A stretch of 64,000 nt of DNA from Taylorella equigenitalis ATCC 35865 (GTDB lineage Bacteria; Pseudomonadota; Gammaproteobacteria; Burkholderiales; Burkholderiaceae_B), in contig NC_018108.1 of assembly GCF_000276685.1 (NCBI RefSeq), forward strand, positions 744,001 to 808,000, in the 5' to 3' direction. The notes beneath the pieces are model-generated. The model worked only from the letters and a program-made list of their open reading frames with translations. It ran no database searches and had not been told where the DNA came from. The translations under genes and the position numbers were made by a program. Below, piece after piece: positions 44,763 to 59,342 of this stretch. Position 1 is the stretch's first letter; each line of letters starts with the position of its first letter.

Positions 44763-47700
44763 ATGACTACACTTAATCCTAAACAATTTGTACACCTAAG
44801 ATGTCATACAGAGTTTTCTGTGTTTGACGGAACTATAAGAATCGAAGAGTTAATCAGCAAAGTGCAATCTGTTGGCATGCCAGCCATTGCTATTTCTGAC
44901 TTAGCTAATCTTTTTGGCTTTGTTAAATTTTATAAGGGTGCACGTAAATTAGGTATTAAACCCATAGCTGCATGTGATTTTGTGCTTGATACACAGGGTG
45001 TCTCGGGAGAGGCACATAGAATAGAGATTATTGCTACAAACAATAAGGGCTATCTTAGATTGTGTGAGATTATCTCCAAAGTTTGGCTTGAAAATGAAGG
45101 ATTAGATGTTGCTCGACTAAAAAAAGAGTGGCTAACTGACACTAGCGGATTGATCGCTTTATCAGGTGGTATCTACGGAGATATAGGACAAGCACTTTTT
45201 AATAAGCCCATTGAAGCTCCAAAATTACTTGAGGATTGGGTTGAGCGATTCCCCGATGGATTTTATATAGAACTTCAACGCGAACTACCTGACCAACATG
45301 GTAGGTATTCAAAATTTGGTCAACTGAGTAATGAATATTCTGAGATGGCTGTTCAATTAGCAGCCAAATTTGGTGTGCCTGTAGTTGCTACACATCCAAT
45401 TCAGTTTTTGGAATCTGATGGTTTTGATTCACACGATGTACGTGTGTGCATTGCCGAAGGAGAGTTTTTAAGTGATCCTAAGCGAAAGCAGAGATTCTCT
45501 CGTGAGCAGTATTTTTATTCTCCTGAGCAAATGTGCAAATTGTTTGAGGATATACCATCTGCCATAACAAATACTTTTGAAATCGCTAAGCGATGCAATA
45601 TAACTTTAAAGCTAGGAAAGCCTCAGCTTCCTATTTTTCCTACACCTGAGGGGGTTTCCGTAGATGAATATTTCGCTTATTTAGCAAAAGAAGGATTAGC
45701 AAAACGATTAGAATTTCTATTTCCTGATGAAGCTATCCGAAAGGAGAAGGCTCCCATTTATCAGGCTAGGCTCAATAAGGAGATTGAAGTCATTGAGTCT
45801 ATGGGGTTTACAGGTTATTTCCTAATAGTCCAAGACTTTATTAACTGGGGTAAAAATAATGGTGTTCCTGTCGGTCCTGGTAGGGGATCGGGTGCAGGTT
45901 CCTTAGTGGCGTACTCGCTTGGTATTACTGGCTTAGACCCACTACAGTATGATTTGCTATTTGAGAGGTTCTTAAATCCTGAAAGGGTATCAATGCCCGA
46001 TTTTGATGTTGACTTCTGTCAGGACAATCGTGAAAAAGTTATTGATTACGTTATCGATAAGTACGGCGAAGATTCAGTTAGTCAAATTGTGACCTTTGGT
46101 ACATTGGGTGCTAGGGCTGTTGTAAAAGATGTGGGACGTGTTATGCAAGTTCCATATGCTGTATGCGATGAGCTATCAAAATTAATTCCAAACTCTCCAG
46201 TAGATCCCTATACCTTACAAAGGGCTTTAAATGAAATTAAAGATATTCAGGACCTTTATAACAACTCAGAAGGTGATAGTTCTGATATCAAGACCGTAGT
46301 TGACTACTCTTTAAAAATTGAGGGACTAACTAGAAACACAGGCACCCATGCAGGAGGCGTACTTATTGCCCCTGGAAAATTAACCGATTTTACACCTCTA
46401 CATCGTCTGCCAGGTAGTACTACTGCGGTTTCACAATATGATAAAAATGATATTGAAGACGTAGGTTTAGTTAAGTTTGACTTTTTGGGTCTTCGAAATT
46501 TAACTATTTTGGATTGGACTGTGAGATATGTTAAGGAATTTAATGAGGCACAAAAAGATTTTGATTTAGATAGATTGCCATTAGACGATAAAGCCACTTA
46601 CAAACTTCTTTCTGATGGCAATACCACCGCAGTTTTTCAACTCGAATCGGATGGTATGAAAAATCTTCTTATGAAACTTAAGCCTAGTACATTTGAAGAC
46701 ATTGTGGCTGTTCTTGCCTTGTATCGACCAGGTCCATTGAACTCTGGGATGGTTGATGATTTTGTAGATAGAAAGCACGGAAGGGCTAAAGTGGATTATT
46801 TCCACAAAGATCTTGAGTCTGTTCTTAAACCTACGTATGGCGTTATTGTTTATCAAGAACAGGTTATGCTTATCTCGCAAATTATAGGGGGATATTCATT
46901 AGGTGGAGCAGACATCTTACGTCGTGCCATGGGTAAGAAAAAATTAGAAGAGATGGCTAGACAGAGGGAGATTTTTCAAAAGGGTGCTATGGAGCGGGGT
47001 TATGATCCTAACTTAGCTACGAATTTATTTGATTTAATGGAGATGTTTGCTAGCTATGGATTTAATAAATCTCACTCTGTAGCGTACGCACTCATTGCCT
47101 ATCAGACAGCATGGCTTAAGGCGTATCATCCAGCTGAATTTATGGCAGCGACTATGACTTCAGATATGAATGATACAGATAAAGTTCAGATATTTTGGGA
47201 GGACTGTATACATAACGGTCTTAAGCTTTTAGCACCAAATATCAACACATCATATTACAGATTCGAACCCGTAAAAGATGAGCAGTCGAATCTGGGATTG
47301 CCACCAAAAACAATTGGTTATGGACTAGGAGCTATTAAGGGTGTAGGGCAAAATGTTGTTGAAGAAATTGTTAAAGCACGTAACGAGGGTGGAGACTTTA
47401 TTAGTCTTCAGGATTTAATTAAACGCGTAGATAGGACAATTGTCACTAAAAGATCTATTGAAGCACTTATTAAATCTGGTGCAATGGATGTACTAGATAA
47501 GAATAGAGCCTTACTTATGGCAATGGTAGACGATTGTTATATTGCTGCAAATCAAGCTGAAGAGAGTAAGGATCAATGGGATTTGTTTGCTGATGATGAG
47601 GGTGGTGCTATTGAGGTTTCAGTCCCTGAGGGAATTGAAGCATGGACTTTAAAAGAAGTGCTCGATGCTGAAAGGGAATCTATAGGTTTTTATTTTAGTA

Positions 47701-48299
47701 ATGATTTGTTTGGTGTTTGGAGATCTGAAGTTAGGAAATTTATAAAAACTCCTATCAAAAATTTAGGTAGCAACCAGGGAGCACTTTCTATTGCAGGAGT
47801 TTTGACTAACTTAAGGATTAATATAAGTAAAAATTCAGATAAGGGAGATAACCGTTTAATCTTTTTAACTCTAGATGATGGTTCTGAAACTGTAGAAGTT
47901 TTTTGCCCCCCATCTATTTACGAAAGATATAAATCAAGGATAAAAAAAGACTCACTATTAGTAGTTCAGGTTCAAGCCAAATTTAACTCTTATATGAATA
48001 AAATGAGGTACACAGCTGAATGTTTATACGATTATCAAACAGCACGAGAAAGATGGGCTAGAACTTTCGAAGTTGATATTTCAAAAGACATTAATTTTGA
48101 TGTTTTTAAATCTATATTTGCCCCATATAGGGGTGCCCCAGAAAATAATCTTCCAGGAGTAAGTGTTCAGTTAAATCTTTCACATGATGAAGATTACACC
48201 TGCAGTTTTAGGCTTGGAGATGACTGGTCTGTCCGTTTGGATGATGCACTATTTAAAAAATTAGAACAGGCTCAACTAAATTATAAAATTGTTTATTAA
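44763..48299 (+). CDS. dnaE: DNA polymerase III alpha subunit
   Basis: 1178 residues. The N-terminal PHP domain has HLRCHTEFSVFDG. The polymerase palm carries PVGPGRGSGAGSLVAY near residue 372 and the catalytic aspartates in PDFDVDFCQDNRE near 410, with GTHAGGVLIAPG near 525 and YGFNKSHSVAYALIAYQTAWLK in its core FNKSHSVAYALIAYQ near 770. Helix-hairpin-helix and OB domains follow. It is the replicative polymerase. Length is typical (1150-1180). It follows hrpA after 3 bases. A convergent heptosyltransferase gene begins 10 bases past its stop. Confidence 0.97.
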   Translation: MTTLNPKQFVHLRCHTEFSVFDGTIRIEELISKVQSVGMPAIAISDLANLFGFVKFYKGARKLGIKPIAACDFVLDTQGVSGEAHRIEIIATNNKGYLRLCEIISKVWLENEGLDVARLKKEWLTDTSGLIALSGGIYGDIGQALFNKPIEAPKLLEDWVERFPDGFYIELQRELPDQHGRYSKFGQLSNEYSEMAVQLAAKFGVPVVATHPIQFLESDGFDSHDVRVCIAEGEFLSDPKRKQRFSREQYFYSPEQMCKLFEDIPSAITNTFEIAKRCNITLKLGKPQLPIFPTPEGVSVDEYFAYLAKEGLAKRLEFLFPDEAIRKEKAPIYQARLNKEIEVIESMGFTGYFLIVQDFINWGKNNGVPVGPGRGSGAGSLVAYSLGITGLDPLQYDLLFERFLNPERVSMPDFDVDFCQDNREKVIDYVIDKYGEDSVSQIVTFGTLGARAVVKDVGRVMQVPYAVCDELSKLIPNSPVDPYTLQRALNEIKDIQDLYNNSEGDSSDIKTVVDYSLKIEGLTRNTGTHAGGVLIAPGKLTDFTPLHRLPGSTTAVSQYDKNDIEDVGLVKFDFLGLRNLTILDWTVRYVKEFNEAQKDFDLDRLPLDDKATYKLLSDGNTTAVFQLESDGMKNLLMKLKPSTFEDIVAVLALYRPGPLNSGMVDDFVDRKHGRAKVDYFHKDLESVLKPTYGVIVYQEQVMLISQIIGGYSLGGADILRRAMGKKKLEEMARQREIFQKGAMERGYDPNLATNLFDLMEMFASYGFNKSHSVAYALIAYQTAWLKAYHPAEFMAATMTSDMNDTDKVQIFWEDCIHNGLKLLAPNINTSYYRFEPVKDEQSNLGLPPKTIGYGLGAIKGVGQNVVEEIVKARNEGGDFISLQDLIKRVDRTIVTKRSIEALIKSGAMDVLDKNRALLMAMVDDCYIAANQAEESKDQWDLFADDEGGAIEVSVPEGIEAWTLKEVLDAERESIGFYFSNDLFGVWRSEVRKFIKTPIKNLGSNQGALSIAGVLTNLRINISKNSDKGDNRLIFLTLDDGSETVEVFCPPSIYERYKSRIKKDSLLVVQVQAKFNSYMNKMRYTAECLYDYQTARERWARTFEVDISKDINFDVFKSIFAPYRGAPENNLPGVSVQLNLSHDEDYTCSFRLGDDWSVRLDDALFKKLEQAQLNYKIVY

Positions 48300-48309
48300 T
48301 ATGCAATTG

Positions 48310-49263
48310 TTAAGTACATAACTTGTCAACTGCACTTCTAACTTGCATAATTGATGGCCATTGACCTACTGTACCAAGTTTTATGGCTTCTTCAGACCAA
48401 GGACCTCCAACTGCTGGGTCCGTTACACCAAATAAAGAAATTTGTTTGTTAGTAGCTAAACTTGCAAGATGGGATGAGCCTGAATCGTTTGCGATTACAC
48501 AATCTACCATTGAGCATAAAGCTACATATTCTGAAAGTTTGAGAGGTTCTAAAATTTCAGCAGAAGGTGCTGATTCGATAGCCTGATTTTTTTCAGATTC
48601 GGGAGGAGTCATAACTACTCTAAAGCCCAATTTTTGTAGTTCTTTAGTTAACTCTTCATAATGTGGCCAAACCTTTGGTTTACCGTTTATAAGACCAACT
48701 GCAGTAGGAGAAATTAAAATTACCTTTTGATTTTTGGCTCCCAAAACATCGCATGCTTTAGAAAGAGAAGAATCAGGTATTGAATAACTGATTTTGCTTG
48801 GAGGGTTTTTACAATCCGAAGTTAACCCCCATTTTCTGAGTGCATCTACAGTTAGATACCACCATTTCTGTACAAAATGAACATGGTGCGGATTTGGATG
48901 AAATTTCCACTTAAGTAATAGACTACGAGCATCGCCTGTATATCCTGCACTCCTAATTCCAGCCAACGAGAATGAAAGAGCACTACTTATCGACCTAGGA
49001 TAAATCAAACCATAAATTTGTTTATGCTTAAACTGTTTTTTATGCTCGTTTACCTTTTTAGATTCGTCCTGCCATTTGCCTTCATAATCGATAAAATCAA
49101 AAATATCATATCCCTGCAACAAATCTTTTGCCCAAGGTCTTGCACATATAACTACCTGACATCCAGTACTAAGAAGCAAATCTAATGATGGTAGACACAT
49201 GCATACATCGCCTACCCAATTTGGTAGACGCACATAAATAACTTCAGGTGGCAATGCCTTCAT
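48310..49263 (-). CDS. Glycosyltransferase family 9, LPS heptosyltransferase-like
   Basis: 317 residues. Family features are RLPNWVGDVCMCLPSLDLL at the N-terminus, ISPTAVGLINGKPKVWPHYEEL in its core KVWPHYEELTKEL near 195, and ANDSGSSHLASL near 260 with LFGVTDPAVGGPW after it. Such enzymes (WaaC, WaaF) add heptose from an ADP-heptose donor to the LPS inner core at the inner membrane. Which linkage it makes is not clear. It is divergent from msbA across 54 bases, so LPS core assembly and LPS export may share a promoter region. No other LPS gene is near. Confidence 0.85.
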   Translation of the reverse strand: MKALPPEVIYVRLPNWVGDVCMCLPSLDLLLSTGCQVVICARPWAKDLLQGYDIFDFIDYEGKWQDESKKVNEHKKQFKHKQIYGLIYPRSISSALSFSLAGIRSAGYTGDARSLLLKWKFHPNPHHVHFVQKWWYLTVDALRKWGLTSDCKNPPSKISYSIPDSSLSKACDVLGAKNQKVILISPTAVGLINGKPKVWPHYEELTKELQKLGFRVVMTPPESEKNQAIESAPSAEILEPLKLSEYVALCSMVDCVIANDSGSSHLASLATNKQISLFGVTDPAVGGPWSEEAIKLGTVGQWPSIMQVRSAVDKLCT

Positions 49264-49317
49264 ATTTCAACAGCTAAGAATATAATAAGGAAATATTTTA
49301 TATTTGCGAGTAGGCTA

Positions 49318-51105
49318 TTGGCATTTTTTAACAATAAAAAAGATATAAAAGATGGCTCACAAGCCGTAGACAAAACTCTCTGGGTGCGTTTATATAAGAG
49401 AGTGGGATTGTATTGGGGCTATTGGGTCACTGGTTTGATACTAATGCTCATAGGTTCAGGTACTCAACCCGTAATGGCTTACCTTATGAAACCACTTCTT
49501 GACGAAGGCTTTCTTGGGCACGAAGATGACTACATGGTTTTGATACCAGTTGCAGTAGTTGTATTAATGCTAATTCGAGGTGTAGCTAATTTCGGTGGTG
49601 GATATCTGATGGCTTATGTTGCAAACAAAGTCCTATTTAAACTCAGAAAAGATATGTTTAGTAGTCTGGTTTTATTGCCAGACACAGAGTTTAATAAGGG
49701 TGATACGGGACGGCTATTAAATAGATTCACAGTAGATGCGACACAAGTCACTCAGAATGCTACCGAGGTAATCACAACTTTTGTAAAAGAAATTTCTGTA
49801 ATCGTAGGTATACTTTTCCTTCTTTTATTTCTATCTTGGAAGCTTACATTAATTATTATCGTGGTTTTTCCTCCATCAGTGCTTGTTGGTAGGTTTTTTG
49901 CTAGACGATTACGAAAAATCAACAGGCAAAATATTGATATCAATGCGGTGTTGACTCAAATTATCAGAGAGGGCATAGACGGTTCGCGTGTAATCAAGCT
50001 TTTTAATGGAGTTAAATCAGAAAATGAAAGGTTTGATCGTGTTAATTCAAGTCTTAGGCACCAGGCTATGAAGATAGCAACTGCTGAGGTTGCTATGTCT
50101 CCCTTAACGCAGTGGATACTTTCTATATCTGTTGCGTTTGTTATTGCCTTAGCCTTAAGTCAAAGTAAGGAGGGTAGTCTTACAGTTGGCACGTTTATCG
50201 CCTACATAACTGCCCTGGCTCAGGTTTTCGACCCAATTAAAAGGCTTACGCATATAACCGCAAAAGCACAACGCATGATGATGGCTACTGAAAGTGTGTT
50301 TAAGCTTATCGATTCACCTAAAGAGGTTTCAAATTCAAATAGGGAACTAATATTTACTCCTAATTCTAAAATTCAATTTCAAGATGTTAGCTTTAAATTC
50401 CCAGACTCAGAAAACAACACACTTGATGGTATAAATTTTGAAGTGAAATCAGGCCAAACAGTAGCTTTTGTAGGTCGCTCAGGGGCTGGCAAAACCACCT
50501 TGATGAATCTTATTCCACGTTTTATTGAACCTTCTAAAGGGCACGTAAAAATCGATGACATAGAACTGCCTGACTACAGTATTGAAAGTCTTCGTAGTCA
50601 AATGGCATTGGTAGGGCAGAACGTATTTTTGTTTGATGGAACCTTGGCTGAAAATATTGCCTACGGTAGTAATTCCAACGCTTCGATTGAAGATATTGAG
50701 AGAGTAGTAAAAGCTGCAAATTTAGATACCTTTGTTTCAAGCTTGCCCGTCGGATTACATACTATGATAGGGGAGAACGGTGCGTGGATTTCTGGGGGGC
50801 AACGACAACGCATTGCCATAGCAAGAGCCTTACTGAAAAATGTACCGATTTTACTTTTGGATGAAGCGACTTCCGCTTTAGATAATGAGTCTGAAAAACT
50901 TGTGCAAGCATCACTCGATTCGTTAATGCATGGGCGTACAACTTTAGTTATTGCTCATAGGCTATCTACAATAAAAAATGCGGATATTATTTACGTAATG
51001 GACAAGGGTCGCATAGTAGAATCAGGTACACATGAAGAGCTAATGGTCGCAGGCGGGGTGTATTCAAGTTTGGCTTCTCATGCTATGCTTACAAGCCCTA
51101 ACTAG
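49318..51105 (+). CDS. msbA: Lipid A export ABC transporter MsbA
   Basis: 595 residues with six N-terminal helices and an ATPase domain: Walker A FVGRSGAGKTTLMNL near 380, signature WISGGQRQRIAIARALL, Walker B ILLLDEATSALD and H-loop AHRL. MsbA flips the lipid A core from the inner to the outer leaflet of the inner membrane. The start is TTG 49318 (AFFNNKKD); GAGTAGG lies just upstream and no ATG is near. It is divergent from the heptosyltransferase and overlaps the convergent rng gene by 4 bases. Confidence 0.94.
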   Translation: MAFFNNKKDIKDGSQAVDKTLWVRLYKRVGLYWGYWVTGLILMLIGSGTQPVMAYLMKPLLDEGFLGHEDDYMVLIPVAVVVLMLIRGVANFGGGYLMAYVANKVLFKLRKDMFSSLVLLPDTEFNKGDTGRLLNRFTVDATQVTQNATEVITTFVKEISVIVGILFLLLFLSWKLTLIIIVVFPPSVLVGRFFARRLRKINRQNIDINAVLTQIIREGIDGSRVIKLFNGVKSENERFDRVNSSLRHQAMKIATAEVAMSPLTQWILSISVAFVIALALSQSKEGSLTVGTFIAYITALAQVFDPIKRLTHITAKAQRMMMATESVFKLIDSPKEVSNSNRELIFTPNSKIQFQDVSFKFPDSENNTLDGINFEVKSGQTVAFVGRSGAGKTTLMNLIPRFIEPSKGHVKIDDIELPDYSIESLRSQMALVGQNVFLFDGTLAENIAYGSNSNASIEDIERVVKAANLDTFVSSLPVGLHTMIGENGAWISGGQRQRIAIARALLKNVPILLLDEATSALDNESEKLVQASLDSLMHGRTTLVIAHRLSTIKNADIIYVMDKGRIVESGTHEELMVAGGVYSSLASHAMLTSPN

Positions 51106-52565
51106 CACAGTATGATATCGTACATTTCTTGAGAATAGTGGTCATCAACTTCTAGTGATATTGGTTTACCTATTGCATCGCTTAGAGCTGTGAAGTATTG
51201 AGATTCCTCATCGAGAAACAAGTCTAAAACTTGAGAAGATAAGATTAAACGAAATTCCGTTGGGTTAAATAATTTCGCTTCTCTTTGAATTTCTCTCATA
51301 ATTTGGTAGACGATAGTTTTTGCTGTTTTAACAGAGCCACGACCTTCGCAGGTAGGGCATTTTTCCATAAGCATGGAAGCAAGCGAACTATGAGCTCTTT
51401 TGCGAGTCATTTCAACTAGACCAAAACATGAAAAATCATTAACCGTAGTGCGAACACGGTCTCGAGAAAGAGCGTTTTTCAATGAGCACATTACCTGCTC
51501 TTTGTGTCCATTATCTACCATATCAATAAAATCAATAATAATTATTCCGCCAACATTTCTAAGCCTAAGTTGGCGGGCTATTTCTAATGAAGCCTCCAAA
51601 TTTGTCTTCAGAATTGTGTCATTAAAATTTCTAGAACCTAGAAAACTTCCAGTGTTTACGTCAATCGATGTCAAGGCTTCAGTAGAATCAAATATCAGAT
51701 ACCCACCCGATGGTAGATTAACTCTTTGCGATAGAGCAATTTCAATATCCTCTTCAATATTATTAAGATCAAAAATAGGTCGGCTTGCTTTATATAAATT
51801 TAGTTTTTCCGTAACGGCTGGTGTATATTCAGTAGACCATGCCTTCATTCGCTCTAATTCTGGTTCCGAGTCAATTTCTATGTTTGTTGTGTTTGCATTT
51901 GCAAAATCCCTTAAAACTCTATGTGTTAGGCTTAATTCTTCATAAACAAGTTTAGGGGCTTTGGAATTTTTGGCACGCTTTTGTATTGCCTCCCATTGCA
52001 AGCGTAAATAATCCATATCCCGCTTTAGGTCGGACTCTTCGCAGGTTTCCGCAAAGGTCCTAATAATATATCCACCTACGTCATCAGAACCTCTCAAATT
52101 TTGAACCCAATCTCTTAACTTTTCACGTTCCTCTTCAATCTCAATACGCTGAGATATACCAATATGCTCATTAAACGGCATATATACCATAATCCTTCCA
52201 GCAATATTAATTTGATTGCTTAATCGAGCCCCTTTGTCATTTACTGGGTTCTTTATAACTTGAACGAGAAGCGTTTGCCCTTCGAAGAAAAGCTTTTCTA
52301 TTTTTGGCAATGCTTCCGAATTCTGCCTTGCTACTCGACTTTCATACAAATCACCAACATGCATGAAGGCGTTTCTTTCTAGTCCAATATTGATAAACGC
52401 ACTTTGAAGGTTTGGAAGTATGCGAGTAATTTTGCCTAGGTAAATATTGCCAACGACCCCTTTTTGGCTGTCGCGTTCTATATGCAACTCCTGCAAAACA
52501 CCTTGATCAACCAGGGCTACTCGAGTTTCGAAATCGCTAGTATTGATAAAAATCTGTTCACTCAT
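51102..52565 (-). CDS. rng: Ribonuclease G
   Basis: 487 residues. An N-terminal S1-type RNA-binding domain (GVVGNIYLGKITRILPNLQSA in its core NIYLGKITRILP), then the RNase E/G catalytic core with EALTSIDVNTGSF near 300, the catalytic aspartate in IIIIDFIDMVD near 345, and the zinc-link CPTCEGRGSV near 405. RNase G trims the 5' end of 16S rRNA and degrades some mRNAs. The short length without a scaffold tail separates it from RNase E. It is divergent from folE and overlaps msbA by 4 bases tail to tail. Confidence 0.95.
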   Translation of the reverse strand: MSEQIFINTSDFETRVALVDQGVLQELHIERDSQKGVVGNIYLGKITRILPNLQSAFINIGLERNAFMHVGDLYESRVARQNSEALPKIEKLFFEGQTLLVQVIKNPVNDKGARLSNQINIAGRIMVYMPFNEHIGISQRIEIEEEREKLRDWVQNLRGSDDVGGYIIRTFAETCEESDLKRDMDYLRLQWEAIQKRAKNSKAPKLVYEELSLTHRVLRDFANANTTNIEIDSEPELERMKAWSTEYTPAVTEKLNLYKASRPIFDLNNIEEDIEIALSQRVNLPSGGYLIFDSTEALTSIDVNTGSFLGSRNFNDTILKTNLEASLEIARQLRLRNVGGIIIIDFIDMVDNGHKEQVMCSLKNALSRDRVRTTVNDFSCFGLVEMTRKRAHSSLASMLMEKCPTCEGRGSVKTAKTIVYQIMREIQREAKLFNPTEFRLILSSQVLDLFLDEESQYFTALSDAIGKPISLEVDDHYSQEMYDIILC

Positions 52566-52621
52566 GGGGATGTATTAGTTCATAGCGTACAATTAATCAA
52601 TTATAAGCATAAGGTCAAACA

Positions 52622-53302
52622 ATGAGCGAAGAAAGCAAATACATTTCTGCAGTAATAAAAAAGCGTATACAGGCTGCAGGACAGCGTTTTCACGCCAATG
52701 ACAATATTTCAGAATTTATTCTTGATGGAGAATTGGATTTGCTTCAGAAAGAAGTTGAGTCAAAGTTGAAAGAGGTTCTTGAAAGCCTTGTTATAGATAT
52801 AGATTCTGACCACAATACGCTTGAGACGGCCAAACGTGTTTCTAAGATGTATATTCGAGAGATATTTTCAGGACGCTATGAGCCTATTCCTGATGTTACT
52901 GAGTTTCCAAATATAGAAAGCGTAAATGAACTTATTGTCGTAGGTCCAATTACTATTAGGAGTGCGTGTTCTCATCATTTGTGTCCAATTATGGGGCATT
53001 GTTATATTGGAGTTATGCCACATAAGGAATCTAATTTAATTGGGCTTTCTAAGTATGCGCGCATTGCACATTGGATTATGCAACGACCGCAAATTCAGGA
53101 AGAGGCTATTATGCAATTGGCAAATATTCTTGAGCAGAAATTAAAACCAAAGGGTATTGCAGTTATTATGAAAGCCGATCACTACTGCATGAAGTGGCGC
53201 GGCGTAAAAGACAACGACAGCAAGATGATAAATAGTGTTATGCGAGGTTGTTTTTTGACTGATTCAGATTTACGTAGAGAGTTTCTAGCTTTGATTTCTT
53301 AG
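52622..53302 (+). CDS. folE: GTP cyclohydrolase I
   Basis: 226 residues. Zinc ligands are seen in RSACSHHLCPIMG (Cys and His near 117-119) and in ADHYCMKWRGV (Cys near 190), with the family segments GLSKYARIAHWIMQRPQIQEE in its core GLSKYARIA and HNTLETAKRVSKMY. It opens GTP to dihydroneopterin triphosphate, the first step of folate synthesis. It is the last gene before the rRNA operon and is divergent from rng across 56 bases. Several positions vary from the commonest FolE sequence (WIMQRP for FARRP), but the active site is complete. Confidence 0.93.
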   Translation: MSEESKYISAVIKKRIQAAGQRFHANDNISEFILDGELDLLQKEVESKLKEVLESLVIDIDSDHNTLETAKRVSKMYIREIFSGRYEPIPDVTEFPNIESVNELIVVGPITIRSACSHHLCPIMGHCYIGVMPHKESNLIGLSKYARIAHWIMQRPQIQEEAIMQLANILEQKLKPKGIAVIMKADHYCMKWRGVKDNDSKMINSVMRGCFLTDSDLRREFLALIS

Positions 53303-53376
53303 TTCTGAAATTCGTCTAAAAAAAACTACAAATTATCTCGATTTTGGGGTGGCAATATTTCTTTTTTATTTTCTTA

Positions 53377-53406
53377 TTGACAGGGTATAAATTTTTTTGC
53401 AATAAT
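53377..53406 (+). promoter_or_regulatory. Ribosomal RNA operon promoter
   Basis: A perfect -35 box TTGACA (53377-53382), an 18-base spacer and a -10 box AATAAT (53401-53406, 5 of 6). The upstream stretch 53357-53376 is almost pure A/T and could be an UP element. The 390-base gap between folE and 16S holds this promoter, a boxA at 53453, the left arm of the 16S processing stem and leader RNA. I see no gene in it. Confidence 0.85.
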
Positions 53407-53452
53407 AGCAATCTTTCAGTTTTGCAGTGAAATTTACTGATTAAATTGAAAT

Positions 53453-53462
53453 TGTTCTTTAA
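53453..53462 (+). promoter_or_regulatory. boxA antitermination site in the rRNA leader
   Basis: TGTTCTTTAA agrees with the boxA consensus (TGCTCTTTAACA). It lies about 50 bases after the promoter -10 box, where NusB and S10 would load to protect the rRNA transcript from Rho. Confidence 0.7.
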
Positions 53463-53474
53463 AAATATATACAG

Positions 53475-53491
53475 CCGATAAGTGTGGGTAC
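53475..53491 (+). other. Left arm of 16S rRNA processing stem
   Basis: These 17 bases pair with 55273-55289 (two G-U wobbles), closing the precursor 16S into a long stem of the kind cut by RNase III. The right arm lies 33 bases after the 16S end. Confidence 0.8.
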
Positions 53492-53693
53492 TTGATGTAG
53501 TCTAAATGGGATTCACATTAAGTCTTACACTTATTTAGAAAGTGAAGTTTAAGTACAAGTAGATATGGTTTTTAAGTATTACGAAAGTGGTGTAATAAGA
53601 AATACAAAAGCGCTATTTGAGTAAGAGTGAAAAAACAGTGCATATCAGTAGTTAATTTACTTTGAATATATGTAAGCGATTTATTAAGCAGGA

Positions 53694-55240
<1,547 letters not shown>

Positions 55241-55272
55241 AAGAGAAATAATCCTATATTTAACTTCGTTAC

Positions 55273-55289
55273 GTATCCACGCTTATCGG
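55273..55289 (+). other. Right arm of 16S rRNA processing stem
   Basis: GTATCCACGCTTATCGG pairs with the leader segment 53475-53491, giving the double-stranded site for RNase III maturation of 16S. Confidence 0.8.
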
Positions 55290-55309
55290 TTGTTGAACAG
55301 TTTCCATTA

Positions 55310-55386
55310 GGGTCAGTAGCTCAGTCGGTTAGAGCACCGTCTTGATAAGGCGGGGGTCGCTGGTTCGATTCCAGCTTGACCCACCA
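55310..55386 (+). tRNA. ileT: tRNA-Ile (GAT anticodon)
   Basis: 77 bases with an intact cloverleaf: acceptor GGGTCAG pairing near the 3' end, anticodon loop CTTGATAAGG with GAT, T-loop GGTTCGATTCC, and an encoded CCA. It is the first of the two tRNAs in the 16S-23S spacer, the common bacterial arrangement. Confidence 0.97.
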
Positions 55387-55415
55387 TGAGATGACTTTGA
55401 TCAATTAAGTATATG

Positions 55416-55491
55416 GGGGGATTAGCTCAGTTGGGAGAGCGCCTGCTTTGCACGCAGGAGGCCGTCGGTTCGATCCCGTCATCCTCCACCA
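55416..55491 (+). tRNA. alaT: tRNA-Ala (TGC anticodon)
   Basis: 76 bases. The start at 55416 gives a full acceptor stem GGGGGAT with ATCCTCC (one G-U pair). Anticodon loop CTTTGCACG holds TGC, T-loop GGTTCGATCCC, encoded CCA. Second tRNA of the rRNA spacer. Confidence 0.97.
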
Positions 55492-56067
55492 ACACTTTAA
55501 ACTGATAGGACTCTGAAGGGTGTTTTATTAATCGTTCTCTTTAACTTAAAAGAGAGTGATTTAATAAAGTATCTTTAAGATGCTTTAAGGCTGTTCTTTA
55601 ACAATTTGGAAGAAGCACAACAAGTAAAACAACGAAAAAGAGGTTGTGTAAGTGTGTGAAAGTGCCACTATATGGTGCTTGATAGTACTTACAATTACCC
55701 TTTTAAATTTTATGGGTTGTGATTGCATAATTAAGAAAACACAAACGAAAAATAAGCTTTTAATAAAAAGCTTAAGTGAGTTTTTTTAAGAAAGAAGAAA
55801 GTTCTCAAGTTTTAGAAATATTCTAAAAAGTGATGAGCGGCGTAAAAAAATAAATAAGACGCGATACTCAAAAAGAAGAAGATTACTGGAGAAGCTCTTG
55901 CTTTAATAAAAAGGTAGGGTGAGGGTTTTAAAGAAGGTAGTCGGTGTATCAGTTTTTTTGATAAAGCTGATATAAAGCGATAGTCAAATGAAAGAGGCTA
56001 TAAGTAGTAGTTCGGTGTACATAAAGAGGTAGAGATACTTAATGAAAGAGACACTGATGAAGTTATA
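55492..56067 (+). other. tRNA-Ala to 23S spacer with boxA
   Basis: This 576-base stretch holds no gene that I can support. It contains a boxA copy (TGTTCTTTAACA, 55592-55603) and the left arm of the 23S processing stem at 56051-56075. The rest is A/G-rich spacer RNA. Confidence 0.8.

Positions 56068-56075
<8 letters not shown>
56051..56075 (+). other. Left arm of 23S rRNA processing stem
   Basis: These 25 bases pair with 59001-59025 with one G-U wobble. The stem joins the two ends of 23S and is the expected RNase III cutting site. Confidence 0.85.
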
Positions 56076-59000
<2,925 letters not shown>

Positions 59001-59009
<9 letters not shown>

Positions 59010-59025
59010 ATAACTTTATCAGTGT
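59001..59025 (+). other. Right arm of 23S rRNA processing stem
   Basis: This is the complement of 56051-56075 (24 Watson-Crick pairs and one G-U). It begins in the last bases of 23S and extends into the 23S-5S spacer. Confidence 0.85.
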
Positions 59026-59186
59026 TATAGACTAAAGTGACTAAAACAATAATACAATGCTCATTTCACTAAAATGAGAACTTGTTAATTCAATCAACAA
59101 CCCCTCTAAATAATAACCCACACACAAAACCTTGTAGTGCTTCTTCCAAATGGCTAAAGATATACTAAGCCATAACAAGTCAGTCA

Positions 59187-59301
59187 GCTTGATGAACATA
59201 GCAAGGTGGTCCCACTCCTTCCCATCCCGAACAGGACAGTGAAACACCTTAGCGCCGATGATAGTGGGTGGACACCTGTGAAAGTAGGTCATCGTCAAGC
59301 T
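59187..59301 (+). rRNA. rrf: 5S ribosomal RNA
   Basis: About 115 bases from GCTTGATGAACATAGC to CATCGTCAAGC, whose ends pair. Internal segments TCCCATCCCGAACAGGAC and GCCGATGATAGTG are typical of betaproteobacterial 5S. It closes the operon. The ends are estimates. Confidence 0.93.
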
Positions 59302-59342
59302 CTTTTTTTTCTTACTCATATATAACCCTCCTAAAAAAACAA